Shown here one piece after another: positions 9,573 to 18,634 of a stretch of DNA of 64,000 nucleotides. Positions within the stretch are counted from its first letter, which is position 1, and each line of letters opens with the position of its first letter. The position numbers were made by a program, and so were the translations under genes. Below the pieces are notes generated by a model. The model did not search any database. It was not told where the DNA came from and saw nothing but the letters and a program-made list of their open reading frames with translations. Origin of the DNA: Moritella sp. (GTDB lineage Bacteria > Pseudomonadota > Gammaproteobacteria > Enterobacterales > Moritellaceae); NCBI RefSeq assembly GCF_013215705.1, contig NZ_JABSQR010000004.1, positions 1-64,000 of the forward strand, given 5' to 3'.

Positions 9573-9902
9573 TTATTCAGCTTTCGCTTTTGCAGCTGCT
9601 GCGGCGATTAGAGGCTGTAGTTCACCTTGTTGGAACATTTCCATGATGATATCACAACCGCCAACTAGCTCGCCGTCAACCCATAGTTGCGGGAATGTAG
9701 GCCAGTTTGCGTATTTAGGTAACTCAGCACGGATATCTGGGTTTTGTAGAATATCAACGTAAGCAAATTGCTCACCACAATTAATGACAGCTTGTGACGC
9801 TTGTGAAGAAAAACCACAGCTAGGTAGTTTTGGCGATCCTTTCATATATAGGATGATTGAGTTTTCAGCAAGTTGTTGTTTGATTTTATCTAAAGTTTCC
9901 AT
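9573..9902 (-). CDS. grxD: Monothiol glutaredoxin Grx4
   Basis: CGFS-type glutaredoxin that binds and delivers 2Fe-2S clusters with glutathione and BolA partners. The 109-aa product has the active site SCGFSSQA (about residues 29-36), the cis-Pro region NWPTFPQLWVDGELVGG and the GCD glutathione motif, all at standard spacing. E. coli GrxD is 115 aa. It is transcribed divergently from sodB, a frequent neighbour in this group. Confidence 0.95.
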   Translation of the reverse strand: METLDKIKQQLAENSIILYMKGSPKLPSCGFSSQASQAVINCGEQFAYVDILQNPDIRAELPKYANWPTFPQLWVDGELVGGCDIIMEMFQQGELQPLIAAAAAKAKAE

Positions 9903-10194
9903 TGTGTCCTCACAAATCTTAGCGTTTACATCTATTGTAGTTATAATTATTTAAACTCTAACCATAGAATGCATTATATAAATACAAATTTAGTCCGTCA
10001 TTTTATGCTAATTATAGCTCGGTTAACACCGTTATTTTGTAGGGTTATTTTGTTTTATATTTAGTCTAATTGTTAAAAAATCACTTCCCTAGTTACAATT
10101 TATTCATTGGACAGTACAATTCCGCGCAAATACTTGAATATATTCAACACTAGCGTTAATATTCATCCCATAATTAAATCAATAATGAGCAATG

Positions 10195-10211
10195 GATAGC
10201 TTTTAGCTATC
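10195..10211 (+). promoter_or_regulatory. Hairpin in the sodB 5' leader
   Basis: A GATAGC / GCTATC stem with a TTTTA loop ends 7 bases upstream of the AAGGA ribosome-binding site of sodB. E. coli sodB is controlled post-transcriptionally in its leader. Whether this hairpin plays a similar part is inference. Confidence 0.4.
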
Positions 10212-10230
10212 AATAAATAAGGAAATACCT

Positions 10231-10815
10231 ATGAGTATTACACTACCAGCTTTACCGTACGCACAAGATGCACTTGAACCACATATCTCTGCTGAGACTC
10301 TTTCTTTCCATTACGGCAAACACCACAATACTTACGTGGTTAAGCTTAACGGTCTAATCGAAGGTACACCTTTTGCTGAAAAAACGTTAGAAGAAATCGT
10401 TAAATCTTCTGCAGGTCCAATGTTCAATAACGCGGCACAAGTATGGAACCATACGTTCTACTGGAACAGCCTTACTCCAAATGCAAAAGGCCAACCAGAA
10501 GGCGCTTTAGCTGACGCTATCAACGCTAAATTCGGTTCTTTCGAAGCATTCCAAACTGCATTCAACGACAAAGCAGTAAACAACTTCGGTTCAAGCTGGA
10601 CTTGGTTAGTTAAAAACACTGAAGGCGAATTAGAAATCGTTAACACTTCTAACGCTGGTACTCCGATCACTGAAGCTGGTGTTACACCACTCATCACAGT
10701 TGATCTGTGGGAACACGCTTACTACATTGATTACCGTAACCTACGTCCTAGCTACCTTAAAGGTTTCTGGGCACTCGCTAACTGGGATTTCGCTGCCGCT
10801 AACTTCGCAGCTTAA
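10231..10815 (+). CDS. sodB: Superoxide dismutase [Fe]
   Basis: Cytoplasmic iron superoxide dismutase, 194 aa (E. coli SodB 193). The metal ligands are recognisable: His in [11 protein letters not shown] (about 27), His in [10 protein letters not shown] (about 74), and Asp and His in [14 protein letters not shown] (about 157 and 161). The sequence FGSSWTWLV is typical of the Fe/Mn fold. The codon use is very regular, as in a highly expressed gene. It has AAGGA 7 bases before the ATG and a strong terminator downstream. Confidence 0.96.
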   Translation: MSITLPALPYAQDALEPHISAETLSFHYGKHHNTYVVKLNGLIEGTPFAEKTLEEIVKSSAGPMFNNAAQVWNHTFYWNSLTPNAKGQPEGALADAINAKFGSFEAFQTAFNDKAVNNFGSSWTWLVKNTEGELEIVNTSNAGTPITEAGVTPLITVDLWEHAYYIDYRNLRPSYLKGFWALANWDFAAANFAA

Positions 10816-10866
10816 TTAACCTGTTAGTTTTAGGTTAGCCTTGGGCTGATCTTAGGTTAGAAAAGA

Positions 10867-10902
10867 ATAAAAAACCGATAGTGCAAGCTATCGGTTTTTT
10901 AT
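10867..10902 (+). terminator. Terminator after sodB
   Basis: Fifteen-base arms (ATAAAAAACCGATAG and its complement) with a 6-base loop and a T6 tract. Confidence 0.85.
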
Positions 10903-10995
10903 TGAGCTAGTATTACTAATACTAAATTGTTATGCTCCATCTCATTAAATTAATGACAAGGATGTCATTAATTAACTTTCAAGACTGAGGTCGCT

Positions 10996-11085
10996 ATGAA
11001 TTTTAGTAGTACATTTAAAGCTATATTGACATTGTCTATCCCAACAACATTAATGTTTACAGTCCTGTACTTATCAATTAACTAA
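10996..11085 (+). CDS. Possible 29-residue single-pass membrane peptide
   Basis: An ATG with GAGG 5 bases upstream opens a 29-codon frame encoding MNFSSTFKAILTLSIPTTLM and then a short hydrophobic end. This would be one membrane helix after a short polar start. It lies between the sodB terminator and the recR 3' end. The only support is the good ribosome-binding site and hydrophobic pattern; it could be chance. Confidence 0.35.
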   Translation: MNFSSTFKAILTLSIPTTLMFTVLYLSIN

Positions 11086-11112
11086 GCTAATCAACTAATT
11101 GTTAATAAATTG

Positions 11113-11715
11113 TTAGTTAATTAGTTGTCTACCAAGTAATGAATGGGATAGGGTCGTTCCATCTACATATTCTAATTCACCACCCACGGGTACACCATGC
11201 GCAATACGGCTGGCTTTCACGCCATATTCTTGTGCGATCTCAGCAATATAATACGCAGTAGCCTCACCTTCCACGGTTGGATTGGTCGCCAGAATAAGCT
11301 CTTCATAATCACCTGATGCTAATAATTCAGCCAGTTTATCTAAACCAATTTCATCTGGTCCAATACCATCTAATGGCGATAAGTGACCCATCAATACAAA
11401 ATATTGACCACTAAATTGATTAGTTTGTTCAATTGCAGCTACATCCGCAGGTCCTTCAACCACACATAATATTCTATCTATTTGACGCTTAGGATTTACA
11501 CAGATAGCGCAAATATCTAATTCAGTCAGGGTGTTACATTGTTGACAGTGACCAATCTTAGTCATCGCCTTTTCTAAAGAATGCGCTAGAGAAACAGCAT
11601 CGTCACGCTTACGCTCTAATATGTGAAACGCAATGCGTTGTGCAGACTTAGGTCCTACACCCGGTAAAATCTGTAGATCATGAATCAATTGATCTAGCAA
11701 AGGACTGAACTTCAT
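11113..11715 (-). CDS. recR: Recombination mediator RecR
   Basis: Acts with RecF and RecO to load RecA on gapped DNA. The 200-aa product (E. coli 201) has an N-terminal helix-hairpin-helix ([20 protein letters not shown]), a four-Cys zinc finger (CQQC and CAICVNP, about residues 57-72) and a Toprim domain ([15 protein letters not shown] to about 175; [14 protein letters not shown]). In many gammaproteobacteria recR directly follows dnaX-ybaB. Here those genes lie 22 kb away on the same strand, and no upstream gene is close, so it must have its own promoter. Confidence 0.96.
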   Translation of the reverse strand: MKFSPLLDQLIHDLQILPGVGPKSAQRIAFHILERKRDDAVSLAHSLEKAMTKIGHCQQCNTLTELDICAICVNPKRQIDRILCVVEGPADVAAIEQTNQFSGQYFVLMGHLSPLDGIGPDEIGLDKLAELLASGDYEELILATNPTVEGEATAYYIAEIAQEYGVKASRIAHGVPVGGELEYVDGTTLSHSLLGRQLIN

Positions 11716-11988
11716 TTATAACTCCAAAAAGAAATCCAGAACAAGCTGGGTTTCACATCTATTTTGAGCGCAATATTACATTAAATCGGATGCTTTGACA
11801 TTTGTTTTTGTCGCCAATTTAGACTACAGGAGTTATACCTTAATCCTGTGTAGGAAGCATTACTGATGATCGGTACTTTAAATCCACGATGAAATACCGT
11901 AAATTTTTGTAAAAAAAATACATCCCTTGATCTAGCATTAAGACGCGCGTTAGATTTTAGTGAATACTAATAGATAAAAACATCAATG

Positions 11989-12003
11989 ATTTCATATTGA
12001 TAC
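11989..12003. promoter_or_regulatory. Candidate DhaR operator upstream of dhaR
   Basis: ATTTCATATTGATAC matches the perfect palindrome GTTTCAAATTGAAAC found upstream of dhaK/gldA at 12 of 15 positions. It lies about 80 bases before the dhaR ATG. The match is consistent with autoregulation, but the site is weaker and could be chance in AT-rich DNA. Confidence 0.35.
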
Positions 12004-12084
12004 ACCTTGTCACCATTAGATGCTGGATAGGTCGGACATTTCTGAATATTCGACTAATTTACAGACATTTTCACCAATTATATT

Positions 12085-14019
12085 ATGACAACAATGATAG
12101 AATTAACGAAAGAAAGTGCGCATACTTGCTGGGAATTTTTCCAAAAACATCGCTGGGTTTCAGCAGAGTTTACCTTATCGCCCATCCTCGACTCCTGGAA
12201 ACGCTGCATCCGCCAGACTTCTCCTTATGAATGGCATAAACCCAACGTTGCTTCGGGTAGTACGCTAAGCTCATTCATTCAGCGTAGCGCTGAGATTATT
12301 GCTATCGCAGAAACCGTACTCGAAGATGTCTACCAAATGTTAGATCCTAGAACATGTGTGATGCTGGTCACTGATGCGACGGGCTGTACCCTATCAATTC
12401 TGGGCAATGACAAAATAATTACCGATTTTAATGATTTGGGATTTAAAAAAGGAGCCTTCTGGACCGAAGGACGAGTTGGTACAAACGCTGTCAGTCTTAG
12501 TCTGCACACGCATGAACCAGCAAGCATTTTTGCTGCCCAACATTTTAATCAGCATCTGCATAAATACTGCACTCATGCGGCACCGGTGTTTAATACCGAA
12601 GGACGACTCACGGCCTGTCTGTTACTCATTACTCATGTCGAAAATTATCAACAATCTGATGCAGCCCTGATCGCTTCCTGTGCGAAAGAAACCAGTACAT
12701 TATTGCAGCTGGAGAGGAATGTATCCGACGCTAATACACTGTTAGGCCAGCGAAATGCGGTACTCGAGTGTATGGACGACGGCATAATAGCTTGGGATCA
12801 AGATCGACACATCACCCTGATAAACAACCAAGCAGCGAGCACGTTTAATCTCGATAAAGATCGTGTTATCGGCATTCAACTTGAAAAACTTATCTTGTTA
12901 CCACCGATAATTAAATCAGGTATTCAAGCACGTCTAAAACTGTCCCACTTAGAAATCACCTTTGAATCTCAGGGTAAGTTTATCGAAGCGTTAGTCACGT
13001 TAAGGCCTCTGCACGATGGCAGTTTTTTACTTTTCTTGCATCCGTTGGAAACCATGCGACGCTTTGCACAGCGCCACATAGGTAGCAACGTCGAGCTGAG
13101 TTTTAATTCGTTGGTCACCAATTCCAAAAAAATGCAAAAAATTCAGACCATCGCTAAACGAGCCGCCAAAACCAATGAGCCGATCTTATTAAAAGGTGAA
13201 GACGGGGTGGGGAAAAACAAGATCGCGCAGGCTATACACCATCTGAGTGATAAAAATAAAGGTCCTTTTATCACGATCAACTGCAAAAGTATTACGCCTG
13301 AAAATATGCTCAAAGAACTACTAGGTACTGACGATGGTGAAGGTCAGGCATCAAAATTTGAACTGGCTAGCGGTGGGACTATCTATCTAGAACAAATTGA
13401 GTTTTTATGTACTGAAATGCAATCTGCACTACTGCAAATACTGAAAACAAATCTGCTCATGCGCACGAACAGTAACCGAATGATACCGGTGAATTTTCAG
13501 TTAATTTCCTGCACCAGTGCCGACTTAGAGCAGTATATAAATCAGGATTCATTCCGACGTCAGTTGTATTACGCGATCAGTGCAGTAGAACTCGATATAC
13601 CACCTCTACGACAGCGTAAAGAAGATATCATTGAACTGATCCAGCGACAGTTAAGACGACTTGAGAAGCGCTACAATACCCGCTTATCTATTAACGATGA
13701 CGCCCTTGACGTGCTTTATCGTTATTCTTGGCCTGGCAATATTTCAGAACTACAGAATAAGATAGAAAAAATCGTACTTAACCGTAATGACGATATGATC
13801 ACTACCGACGATCTACCAAACCAGTTTTTATCCTGTCCTATCGAAAAAGATATGTACGGAACGCCTTATGTCCAGAGTCTTGAAGCAATGGAAAAAAAAG
13901 CAATCGAGAGAGCGTGTGAAGTGTTCGACGGTCGTATCCACGACATCGCCGCAGCACTGCAGATCAGTCGTACCACACTGTGGCGAAAACTTAAAAAATA
14001 TAATATTAGCGTAAAGTAG
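12085..14019 (+). CDS. dhaR: Dha operon transcriptional regulator DhaR
   Basis: Enhancer-binding-protein-like activator of dihydroxyacetone kinase genes, 644 aa (E. coli 639). The layout is an N-terminal GAF-type sensor (about 55-200), a PAS domain (about 205-310), a central AAA+ domain (about 345-570) and a C-terminal Fis-type helix-turn-helix (ISRTTLWRKLKKYNI). In E. coli, DhaK and DhaL act as co-repressor and co-activator through the N-terminal part. The AAA+ domain is degenerate. Walker A reads GEDGVGKN (371-378), Walker B has Glu436-Gln437 in place of Asp-Glu, and the sigma54-contacting GAFTGA loop is missing. This agrees with E. coli DhaR acting at a sigma70 promoter. It is convergent with dhaM. 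Confidence 0.9.
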   Translation: MTTMIELTKESAHTCWEFFQKHRWVSAEFTLSPILDSWKRCIRQTSPYEWHKPNVASGSTLSSFIQRSAEIIAIAETVLEDVYQMLDPRTCVMLVTDATGCTLSILGNDKIITDFNDLGFKKGAFWTEGRVGTNAVSLSLHTHEPASIFAAQHFNQHLHKYCTHAAPVFNTEGRLTACLLLITHVENYQQSDAALIASCAKETSTLLQLERNVSDANTLLGQRNAVLECMDDGIIAWDQDRHITLINNQAASTFNLDKDRVIGIQLEKLILLPPIIKSGIQARLKLSHLEITFESQGKFIEALVTLRPLHDGSFLLFLHPLETMRRFAQRHIGSNVELSFNSLVTNSKKMQKIQTIAKRAAKTNEPILLKGEDGVGKNKIAQAIHHLSDKNKGPFITINCKSITPENMLKELLGTDDGEGQASKFELASGGTIYLEQIEFLCTEMQSALLQILKTNLLMRTNSNRMIPVNFQLISCTSADLEQYINQDSFRRQLYYAISAVELDIPPLRQRKEDIIELIQRQLRRLEKRYNTRLSINDDALDVLYRYSWPGNISELQNKIEKIVLNRNDDMITTDDLPNQFLSCPIEKDMYGTPYVQSLEAMEKKAIERACEVFDGRIHDIAAALQISRTTLWRKLKKYNISVK

Positions 14020-14036
14020 ACGCATAACTAATCGTT

Positions 14037-14071
14037 AAAAAAGGCATGAAATAAAATTTCATGCCTTTTAA
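14037..14071. terminator. Bidirectional terminator between dhaR and dhaM
   Basis: Thirteen-base arms (AAAAGGCATGAAA and complement) with a 5-base loop lie between the convergent genes, and A/T tracts flank both sides. Confidence 0.8.
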
Positions 14072-14093
14072 ACATTAACCTAATTCTATCTGA

Positions 14094-16550
14094 TTAAGCA
14101 GGTTGAACCTGCAAATTCTCCCGTGATTCATGATAATTAATTTTTCTAACCTTGGCTTTCAACGCCGGAATCATACTTGCACTGGCACTTAGCTTAGTCA
14201 CACCCAAGCGAAGTAACAGTTCGGTCATTTCACTATCTCCCGCCATTTCACCACACATACTAACCGGTATATTGGCTTTCTTACCAGCGTTGCAGGTCAT
14301 TGTGATAGCATTAATCACTGCGGGTTGTTTATAGTCAACTAGCTCAGCTACCGCCGGATTACCTCGATCTGCCGCCATTACGTACTGGGTCAAATCATTG
14401 GTACCAATAGAGAAGAAATCGGCTTCCAGCGCTAATTCATCCGCATTAAATACCGCAGCTGGTACTTCAATCATAATGCCGATCGCCAACGGATATTCTT
14501 CTTCAGGCAAATCTAGCTCTTCCCGACAGACTAAAATGAGGGCTTTAACCGCCCTGAGTTCTGACGGTAGCGCGATCATCGGGATCATCAACTGAATATT
14601 CGTATACTCTGCAGCGGCTCTGAGCACGGCTTTCAGCTGGTCCTTAAACAGTTTATCATCAGCCAAACATAGCCGTACTCCACGCAGACCAAGGAAAGGA
14701 TTATCTTCCTCGGTCATCGGATACGACTGCAGTGGTTTATCTCCACCGACATCCAGACTTCGAATAGTCAACGGAAAGCCCCTCAGAGCCGCGGCAATAT
14801 CACGATACACGATATATTGCTCGTGCTCTGACGGCAGCTCAACATGAGACTGGAACATAAACTCAGTCCGCAGCAGGCCGACACCTTCAGCGCCCGCATC
14901 AAGCGCAGCAGAAACATCCTCTAATCCGCCAATATTTGCCATGATATTAAATTGATAACCATCCGCGGTGATCGCTGGCTCTTGCGCTGCTAACAATTGA
15001 TTATTAGCCTGATCAAGCCAGCGTTGACGGTGTTCATCAAGTTCCTGTTGTTTATCTTCAGTCGGCGTCAACCATAATAAACCACTAAAACCATCAACCG
15101 TCACCACCTGACCAGGTTCAACAAGCTCCAGACAGTTTTCAACCCGGATTATGGCTGGAATGCCCATCGCTCTGGCAAGGATCGCACTGTGTGATGTTTT
15201 ACCTCCGCCACTTAAACAGATCGCTAATACCTTTTCAGGATCTAGCTGGGCAGTATCCGATGGTAACAGATCCTTAGCCAACAACACGGATGGCTGAGTA
15301 AGTTCAATTCTACCGCCCTGACCGTTTCCACATAATTGCAGCATAACCTGCCGAGCAATATCCATTACATCAGCCTCACGCTCACGCATATAAGCACTTT
15401 CTAATGAACGGTATTGCTCAGCCATGGCCGTTGTCGTATCTAACCAGGCCTGCTCAGCAATCACATGTTGTTCTACTCGTAGTCTGACATCCATAAGCAA
15501 CTCAGGATCAGCCAGCATCAGCATGTGAGCTTTAAATATCTCCGCATGTTCCTTACCTAAAGTTAGTTCAGTATCGCTGGCCTGCTGCTCGAGCTGCTCG
15601 GTCACGTTGTGGATCGCATTATCCAATCGGGCATTTTCGATCTTAATCGATTCAAAATTACGCACCGGGATCGCAGGCATCACGGCGTCAAAATGTACCA
15701 CAGGCCCCGTCACAATACCGGCGCACACAGCCAGTCCGGTCAGCGCCCCTTCCACCTTTTCCTGAGATGACGTAATACTTTGACTTGATGTGTCATTAAT
15801 GCGCGATATATCAGCCTCTATCGATTCACCGAAGTGGCTATTAGCCAGGCGGATAAATTCAGTAACCGCCAAATCAGCTTCGACACCAGTGGCATACAGA
15901 CAGATCTCATCGCCACACTGTACATTAAGTTTTGCAATCGCATTCAGACTCTTCGCATTCCCTCGCTCACTCTGCCTTTCCAGTTCAATGGTCGCATCAA
16001 TAGCAGCCATCGTCGTCACTATCAGTGCGGCCGGCCGAGCATGAATACCGTGCGGGTTTTGTACCACCCATGTCGTTGATAACGCTTCAGCATCATCCAC
16101 GGCAGGTGCTGGCGTAGCAACGGACATCACAGGGTCAGGTTCATCCCCCAAATGGCTCTGTTTACCGGCCAGAGCCCCCATCGCTTCGGCTCTAACCATG
16201 TCAATCGGCAAATTAGCCGCGGCGGCAACGGCTGCCGCCATCGCGCCTTCCACAATCGGAGCAGAACAAAGCTGAACCGTTCCAGCTACTTCTGGTGGCA
16301 GCAGCTCAATAGCAACCTCAGTACTTAATAGCGCACTACCTAAATCCATTAACACAAGTACGCCACTTTCATCATGAACCTCTTCGATAGCAGACATCAC
16401 TCGAATGCTATCGGTTCCGATAGGATACTGTTCATCATCAATACCGCCAGCAATAGCGATATTACATTTGCCCTGTGTCATCTGGGTTACCAGTTCAACA
16501 ACGCCTTCGGCTAATCGTCGACTATGTGAGACAATTACGATACCAACCAT
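14094..16550 (-). CDS. dhaM: PEP:dihydroxyacetone phosphotransferase subunit DhaM with full Enzyme I
   Basis: Phosphoryl donor to DhaL-ADP in PEP-dependent dihydroxyacetone kinase. The 818 residues contain, in order: an EIIA(Man)-like DhaM domain with phospho-His9 (VSHSRRLAEG); an HPr domain with His170 (NPHGIHARPAAL); and Enzyme I with the swivelling phospho-His454 (GGKTSHSAILARAMG) plus the complete PEP-binding barrel (LRTEFMFQS with Arg561, IRSLDVGGDKPL with Arg597, SIGTNDLTQY, and catalytic Cys766 in SMCGEMAGD). E. coli DhaM is 472 aa and stops within Enzyme I. This form could therefore phosphorylate itself from PEP without PtsI. It is the last gene of the dhaKLM operon, 5 bases after dhaL. 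The sequence looks richer in G+C than the flanking genes. Confidence 0.93.
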   Translation of the reverse strand: MVGIVIVSHSRRLAEGVVELVTQMTQGKCNIAIAGGIDDEQYPIGTDSIRVMSAIEEVHDESGVLVLMDLGSALLSTEVAIELLPPEVAGTVQLCSAPIVEGAMAAAVAAAANLPIDMVRAEAMGALAGKQSHLGDEPDPVMSVATPAPAVDDAEALSTTWVVQNPHGIHARPAALIVTTMAAIDATIELERQSERGNAKSLNAIAKLNVQCGDEICLYATGVEADLAVTEFIRLANSHFGESIEADISRINDTSSQSITSSQEKVEGALTGLAVCAGIVTGPVVHFDAVMPAIPVRNFESIKIENARLDNAIHNVTEQLEQQASDTELTLGKEHAEIFKAHMLMLADPELLMDVRLRVEQHVIAEQAWLDTTTAMAEQYRSLESAYMREREADVMDIARQVMLQLCGNGQGGRIELTQPSVLLAKDLLPSDTAQLDPEKVLAICLSGGGKTSHSAILARAMGIPAIIRVENCLELVEPGQVVTVDGFSGLLWLTPTEDKQQELDEHRQRWLDQANNQLLAAQEPAITADGYQFNIMANIGGLEDVSAALDAGAEGVGLLRTEFMFQSHVELPSEHEQYIVYRDIAAALRGFPLTIRSLDVGGDKPLQSYPMTEEDNPFLGLRGVRLCLADDKLFKDQLKAVLRAAAEYTNIQLMIPMIALPSELRAVKALILVCREELDLPEEEYPLAIGIMIEVPAAVFNADELALEADFFSIGTNDLTQYVMAADRGNPAVAELVDYKQPAVINAITMTCNAGKKANIPVSMCGEMAGDSEMTELLLRLGVTKLSASASMIPALKAKVRKINYHESRENLQVQPA

Positions 16551-16555
16551 TTTAA

Positions 16556-17191
16556 TTACCCCGCAGAAACAATACGTTGCAAAGACTTAACCATCATCAT
16601 ACTTGATGTAGCGCCGGGATCCTGATGACCAATACTGCGCTTACCAAGGTAACTTGCGCGACCTTTCTTGGCCTGCATCTCAATCGTTGCAATCACGCCC
16701 TCGTCCGCGGCTTGAACCATCAATTCCAGCGCCTTTTCTAACGGTAATCCTTGCTCTATAGCAGCGTTACCGGCATCGACTACTGGCCACCAGACATCAC
16801 ACATGGTTTTATCACCAATGTTCGCTCTACCCCGGGAAACAACCCCTTCAACACCGGCAGTAAGCATGTTGACAAACTCTTCCAAGTTCAGCTTTTCTTT
16901 GCCGGTTACAACTCCCGCTGCGCGGATATAAAATGTGCCGTACAAAGGACCACTCGCACCACCAACACTCGACAACAATGTCATACCAGTGGTTTTCATA
17001 ATGGTACTGATATCTTGCTTTTCGATACTCGGAATTTTTTCCGCGACTCGTTCAAAACCACGATTCATGTTCAGACCATGATCAGCATCCCCGATATCAG
17101 TATCAAGCTGAGTCAGAAAATCTCGCTGTTCAACAAAAATGTCGGCGCAATCTTTTAACCAAGCCAAGATGTGCTCTTTTTTTACATACAT
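16556..17191 (-). CDS. dhaL: Dihydroxyacetone kinase ADP-binding subunit DhaL
   Basis: Carries a tightly bound ADP as cofactor, which is rephosphorylated by DhaM and hands the phosphate to dihydroxyacetone on DhaK. The product is 211 aa (E. coli 210). The nucleotide/Mg site DTDIGDADHGLNMNRGF near the N-terminus, LSSVGGASGPLYGTFYIRAA and RASYLGKRSIGHQDPGA are all conserved. The frame is open upstream to 17248, but I chose the ATG at 17189-17191. It matches the family start, has AAGGA 8 bases before it, and follows the dhaK stop by 11 bases. Confidence 0.95.
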   Translation of the reverse strand: MYVKKEHILAWLKDCADIFVEQRDFLTQLDTDIGDADHGLNMNRGFERVAEKIPSIEKQDISTIMKTTGMTLLSSVGGASGPLYGTFYIRAAGVVTGKEKLNLEEFVNMLTAGVEGVVSRGRANIGDKTMCDVWWPVVDAGNAAIEQGLPLEKALELMVQAADEGVIATIEMQAKKGRASYLGKRSIGHQDPGATSSMMMVKSLQRIVSAG

Positions 17192-17202
17192 AGTCATCAT
17201 CC

Positions 17203-18267
17203 TTAACAGCCCCAACGCAATGCAGGAGTATTCACTGGTGCATCCCAAAGTCTTAAGATTTCATCATCTGCTTTTAATAACGTAATTGAGAAACCTTCCA
17301 TATTCAGTGAAGTGCAGTAATTGCCAATCAAATTACGCGCTATTTTATATCCAGCACTTTCACAATTTTGGTGTAGTCTGCGGTACGCGCCGTACAATTC
17401 AGAGCCAGGGGTTCCGCCTAAACCATTCACCAATACAATGTAGTCACTATCTGCTTTAAACTCTTCAGTGACCACTTCAACATCCTGCCACTCACCCAAC
17501 TCACGGTTCCATTCACGTAATTCTCGAGTATACGGCGGACAATCAATTAGCTCTGCAAACATCTGATCAACCAAACTGTCTAGATCTTTATAAGTACGTC
17601 GTTCAATACCAGGTTCACCGTGAATGCCAACACCAAATTCAATTTCATCATCCGCTAAAACAAACGACGGTTTACCTGCGGCAGGGACTACACAAGCAGA
17701 TAAAGCAACCCCGAATGAACGAGATATATTATTCACACGTCGCGCTAATTTTTCACATTGTTCAAGGCTATAGCCCTCTTCCGCTGCCGCACCAACAATC
17801 TTCTCGACCAACACAGTTGCAGCAACACCACGACGACCAGCTGTATATAGGCTATCTTTTACCGCAACATCATCATCAATCAATACTGAGCCGACTTTAA
17901 TACCATCGGCATGTAACATCTCAACCGCAGTTTCAAAATTAAGCACATCGCCAGTATAATTTTTAATAATAAACAGAATACCGTTATCATTATTAATTTT
18001 ATGACCACACTCATACATTTGATCTGGCGTTGGTGAACTAAAAATTTCGCCCGGGCACGCAGCTGTTAACATACCTTTGCCAATAAATCCTGCGTGTAAT
18101 GGTTCATGTCCGTTACCACCACCTGATAATAAAGCTACTTTTCCTTGAGCATCATCTCGCCATATATAACGTGGGTCTAATGATAATTTTAATTCTGGGT
18201 GAGCAAGATTAAGGCCTTCAACCTGTTCTTTAACCACGTTTTCAATTTTGTTAATTAATTTTTTCAT
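17203..18267 (-). CDS. dhaK: Dihydroxyacetone kinase substrate-binding subunit DhaK
   Basis: Binds dihydroxyacetone covalently as a hemiaminal through a histidine and receives phosphate from DhaL. The product is 354 aa (E. coli 356). The substrate His is at position 216 in GVGIHGEPGIER. The surrounding motifs SGGGNGHEPLHAGFIGKGML and KNYTGDVLNFE, with the active-site Asp of the latter, are intact. It is the first gene of dhaK-dhaL-dhaM and is divergent from gldA across a 367-base region with candidate operators. Confidence 0.96.
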   Translation of the reverse strand: MKKLINKIENVVKEQVEGLNLAHPELKLSLDPRYIWRDDAQGKVALLSGGGNGHEPLHAGFIGKGMLTAACPGEIFSSPTPDQMYECGHKINNDNGILFIIKNYTGDVLNFETAVEMLHADGIKVGSVLIDDDVAVKDSLYTAGRRGVAATVLVEKIVGAAAEEGYSLEQCEKLARRVNNISRSFGVALSACVVPAAGKPSFVLADDEIEFGVGIHGEPGIERRTYKDLDSLVDQMFAELIDCPPYTRELREWNRELGEWQDVEVVTEEFKADSDYIVLVNGLGGTPGSELYGAYRRLHQNCESAGYKIARNLIGNYCTSLNMEGFSITLLKADDEILRLWDAPVNTPALRWGC

Positions 18268-18348
18268 TGTATAGCTCCAATTGGTTACTTTTTAAATATT
18301 AACCCTAGTATCAACAAATAAACGTGGACTGCAAACCGCTATTTATTT

Positions 18349-18363
18349 GTTTCAAATTGAAAC
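18349..18363. promoter_or_regulatory. Candidate operator 1, perfect palindrome
   Basis: GTTTCAAATTGAAAC is an exact inverted repeat (7+1+7) 82 bases upstream of the dhaK start. A near copy lies 32 bases away (18381-18395) and a 12/15 copy lies upstream of dhaR. I infer a DhaR binding site. Confidence 0.55.
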
Positions 18364-18380
18364 GGGAAACATAAAAAATG

Positions 18381-18395
18381 GATTCAAAATGAAAC
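18381..18395. promoter_or_regulatory. Candidate operator 2, near copy of operator 1
   Basis: GATTCAAAATGAAAC differs from operator 1 at two positions. Centre-to-centre spacing is 32 bases, about three helical turns, which suits co-operative binding on one DNA face. Confidence 0.5.
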
Positions 18396-18419
18396 AAAAC
18401 TTAATGTCAGATAACATAA

Positions 18420-18435
18420 CGTGATTGATCTCAAA
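18420..18435. promoter_or_regulatory. Candidate CRP site in the dhaK-gldA intergenic region
   Basis: CGTGA-TTGATC-TCAAA matches the TGTGA-N6-TCACA consensus at 8 of 10 positions. A CRP role is plausible for an alternative-carbon-source gene pair. The overlap with TTGAT also leaves FNR as a possibility. Confidence 0.4.
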
Positions 18436-18634
18436 GTATTAATTCTCACATAGTAAAAAAAATGCTTATTTGTGCATGCCATCATGGATAAAATGTTAAA
18501 AACAAATGATTTAGTTACCTTTGTCAGCGTTTGATTTAAGTTGATTACAAGCTTGAAAGCAGCAGCATTGTTTACTTAAAGCTGAATCTAATCATTAAAA
18601 TCAATGTGAAAATCAATGTATAAAGGAATTAATC

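Noticed and set aside
18268-18634. Sigma54 (-24/-12) promoter expected for an NtrC-type activator
   Set aside because: No convincing TGGC-N8-TGC element was seen, and DhaR lacks the sigma54-contact loop.
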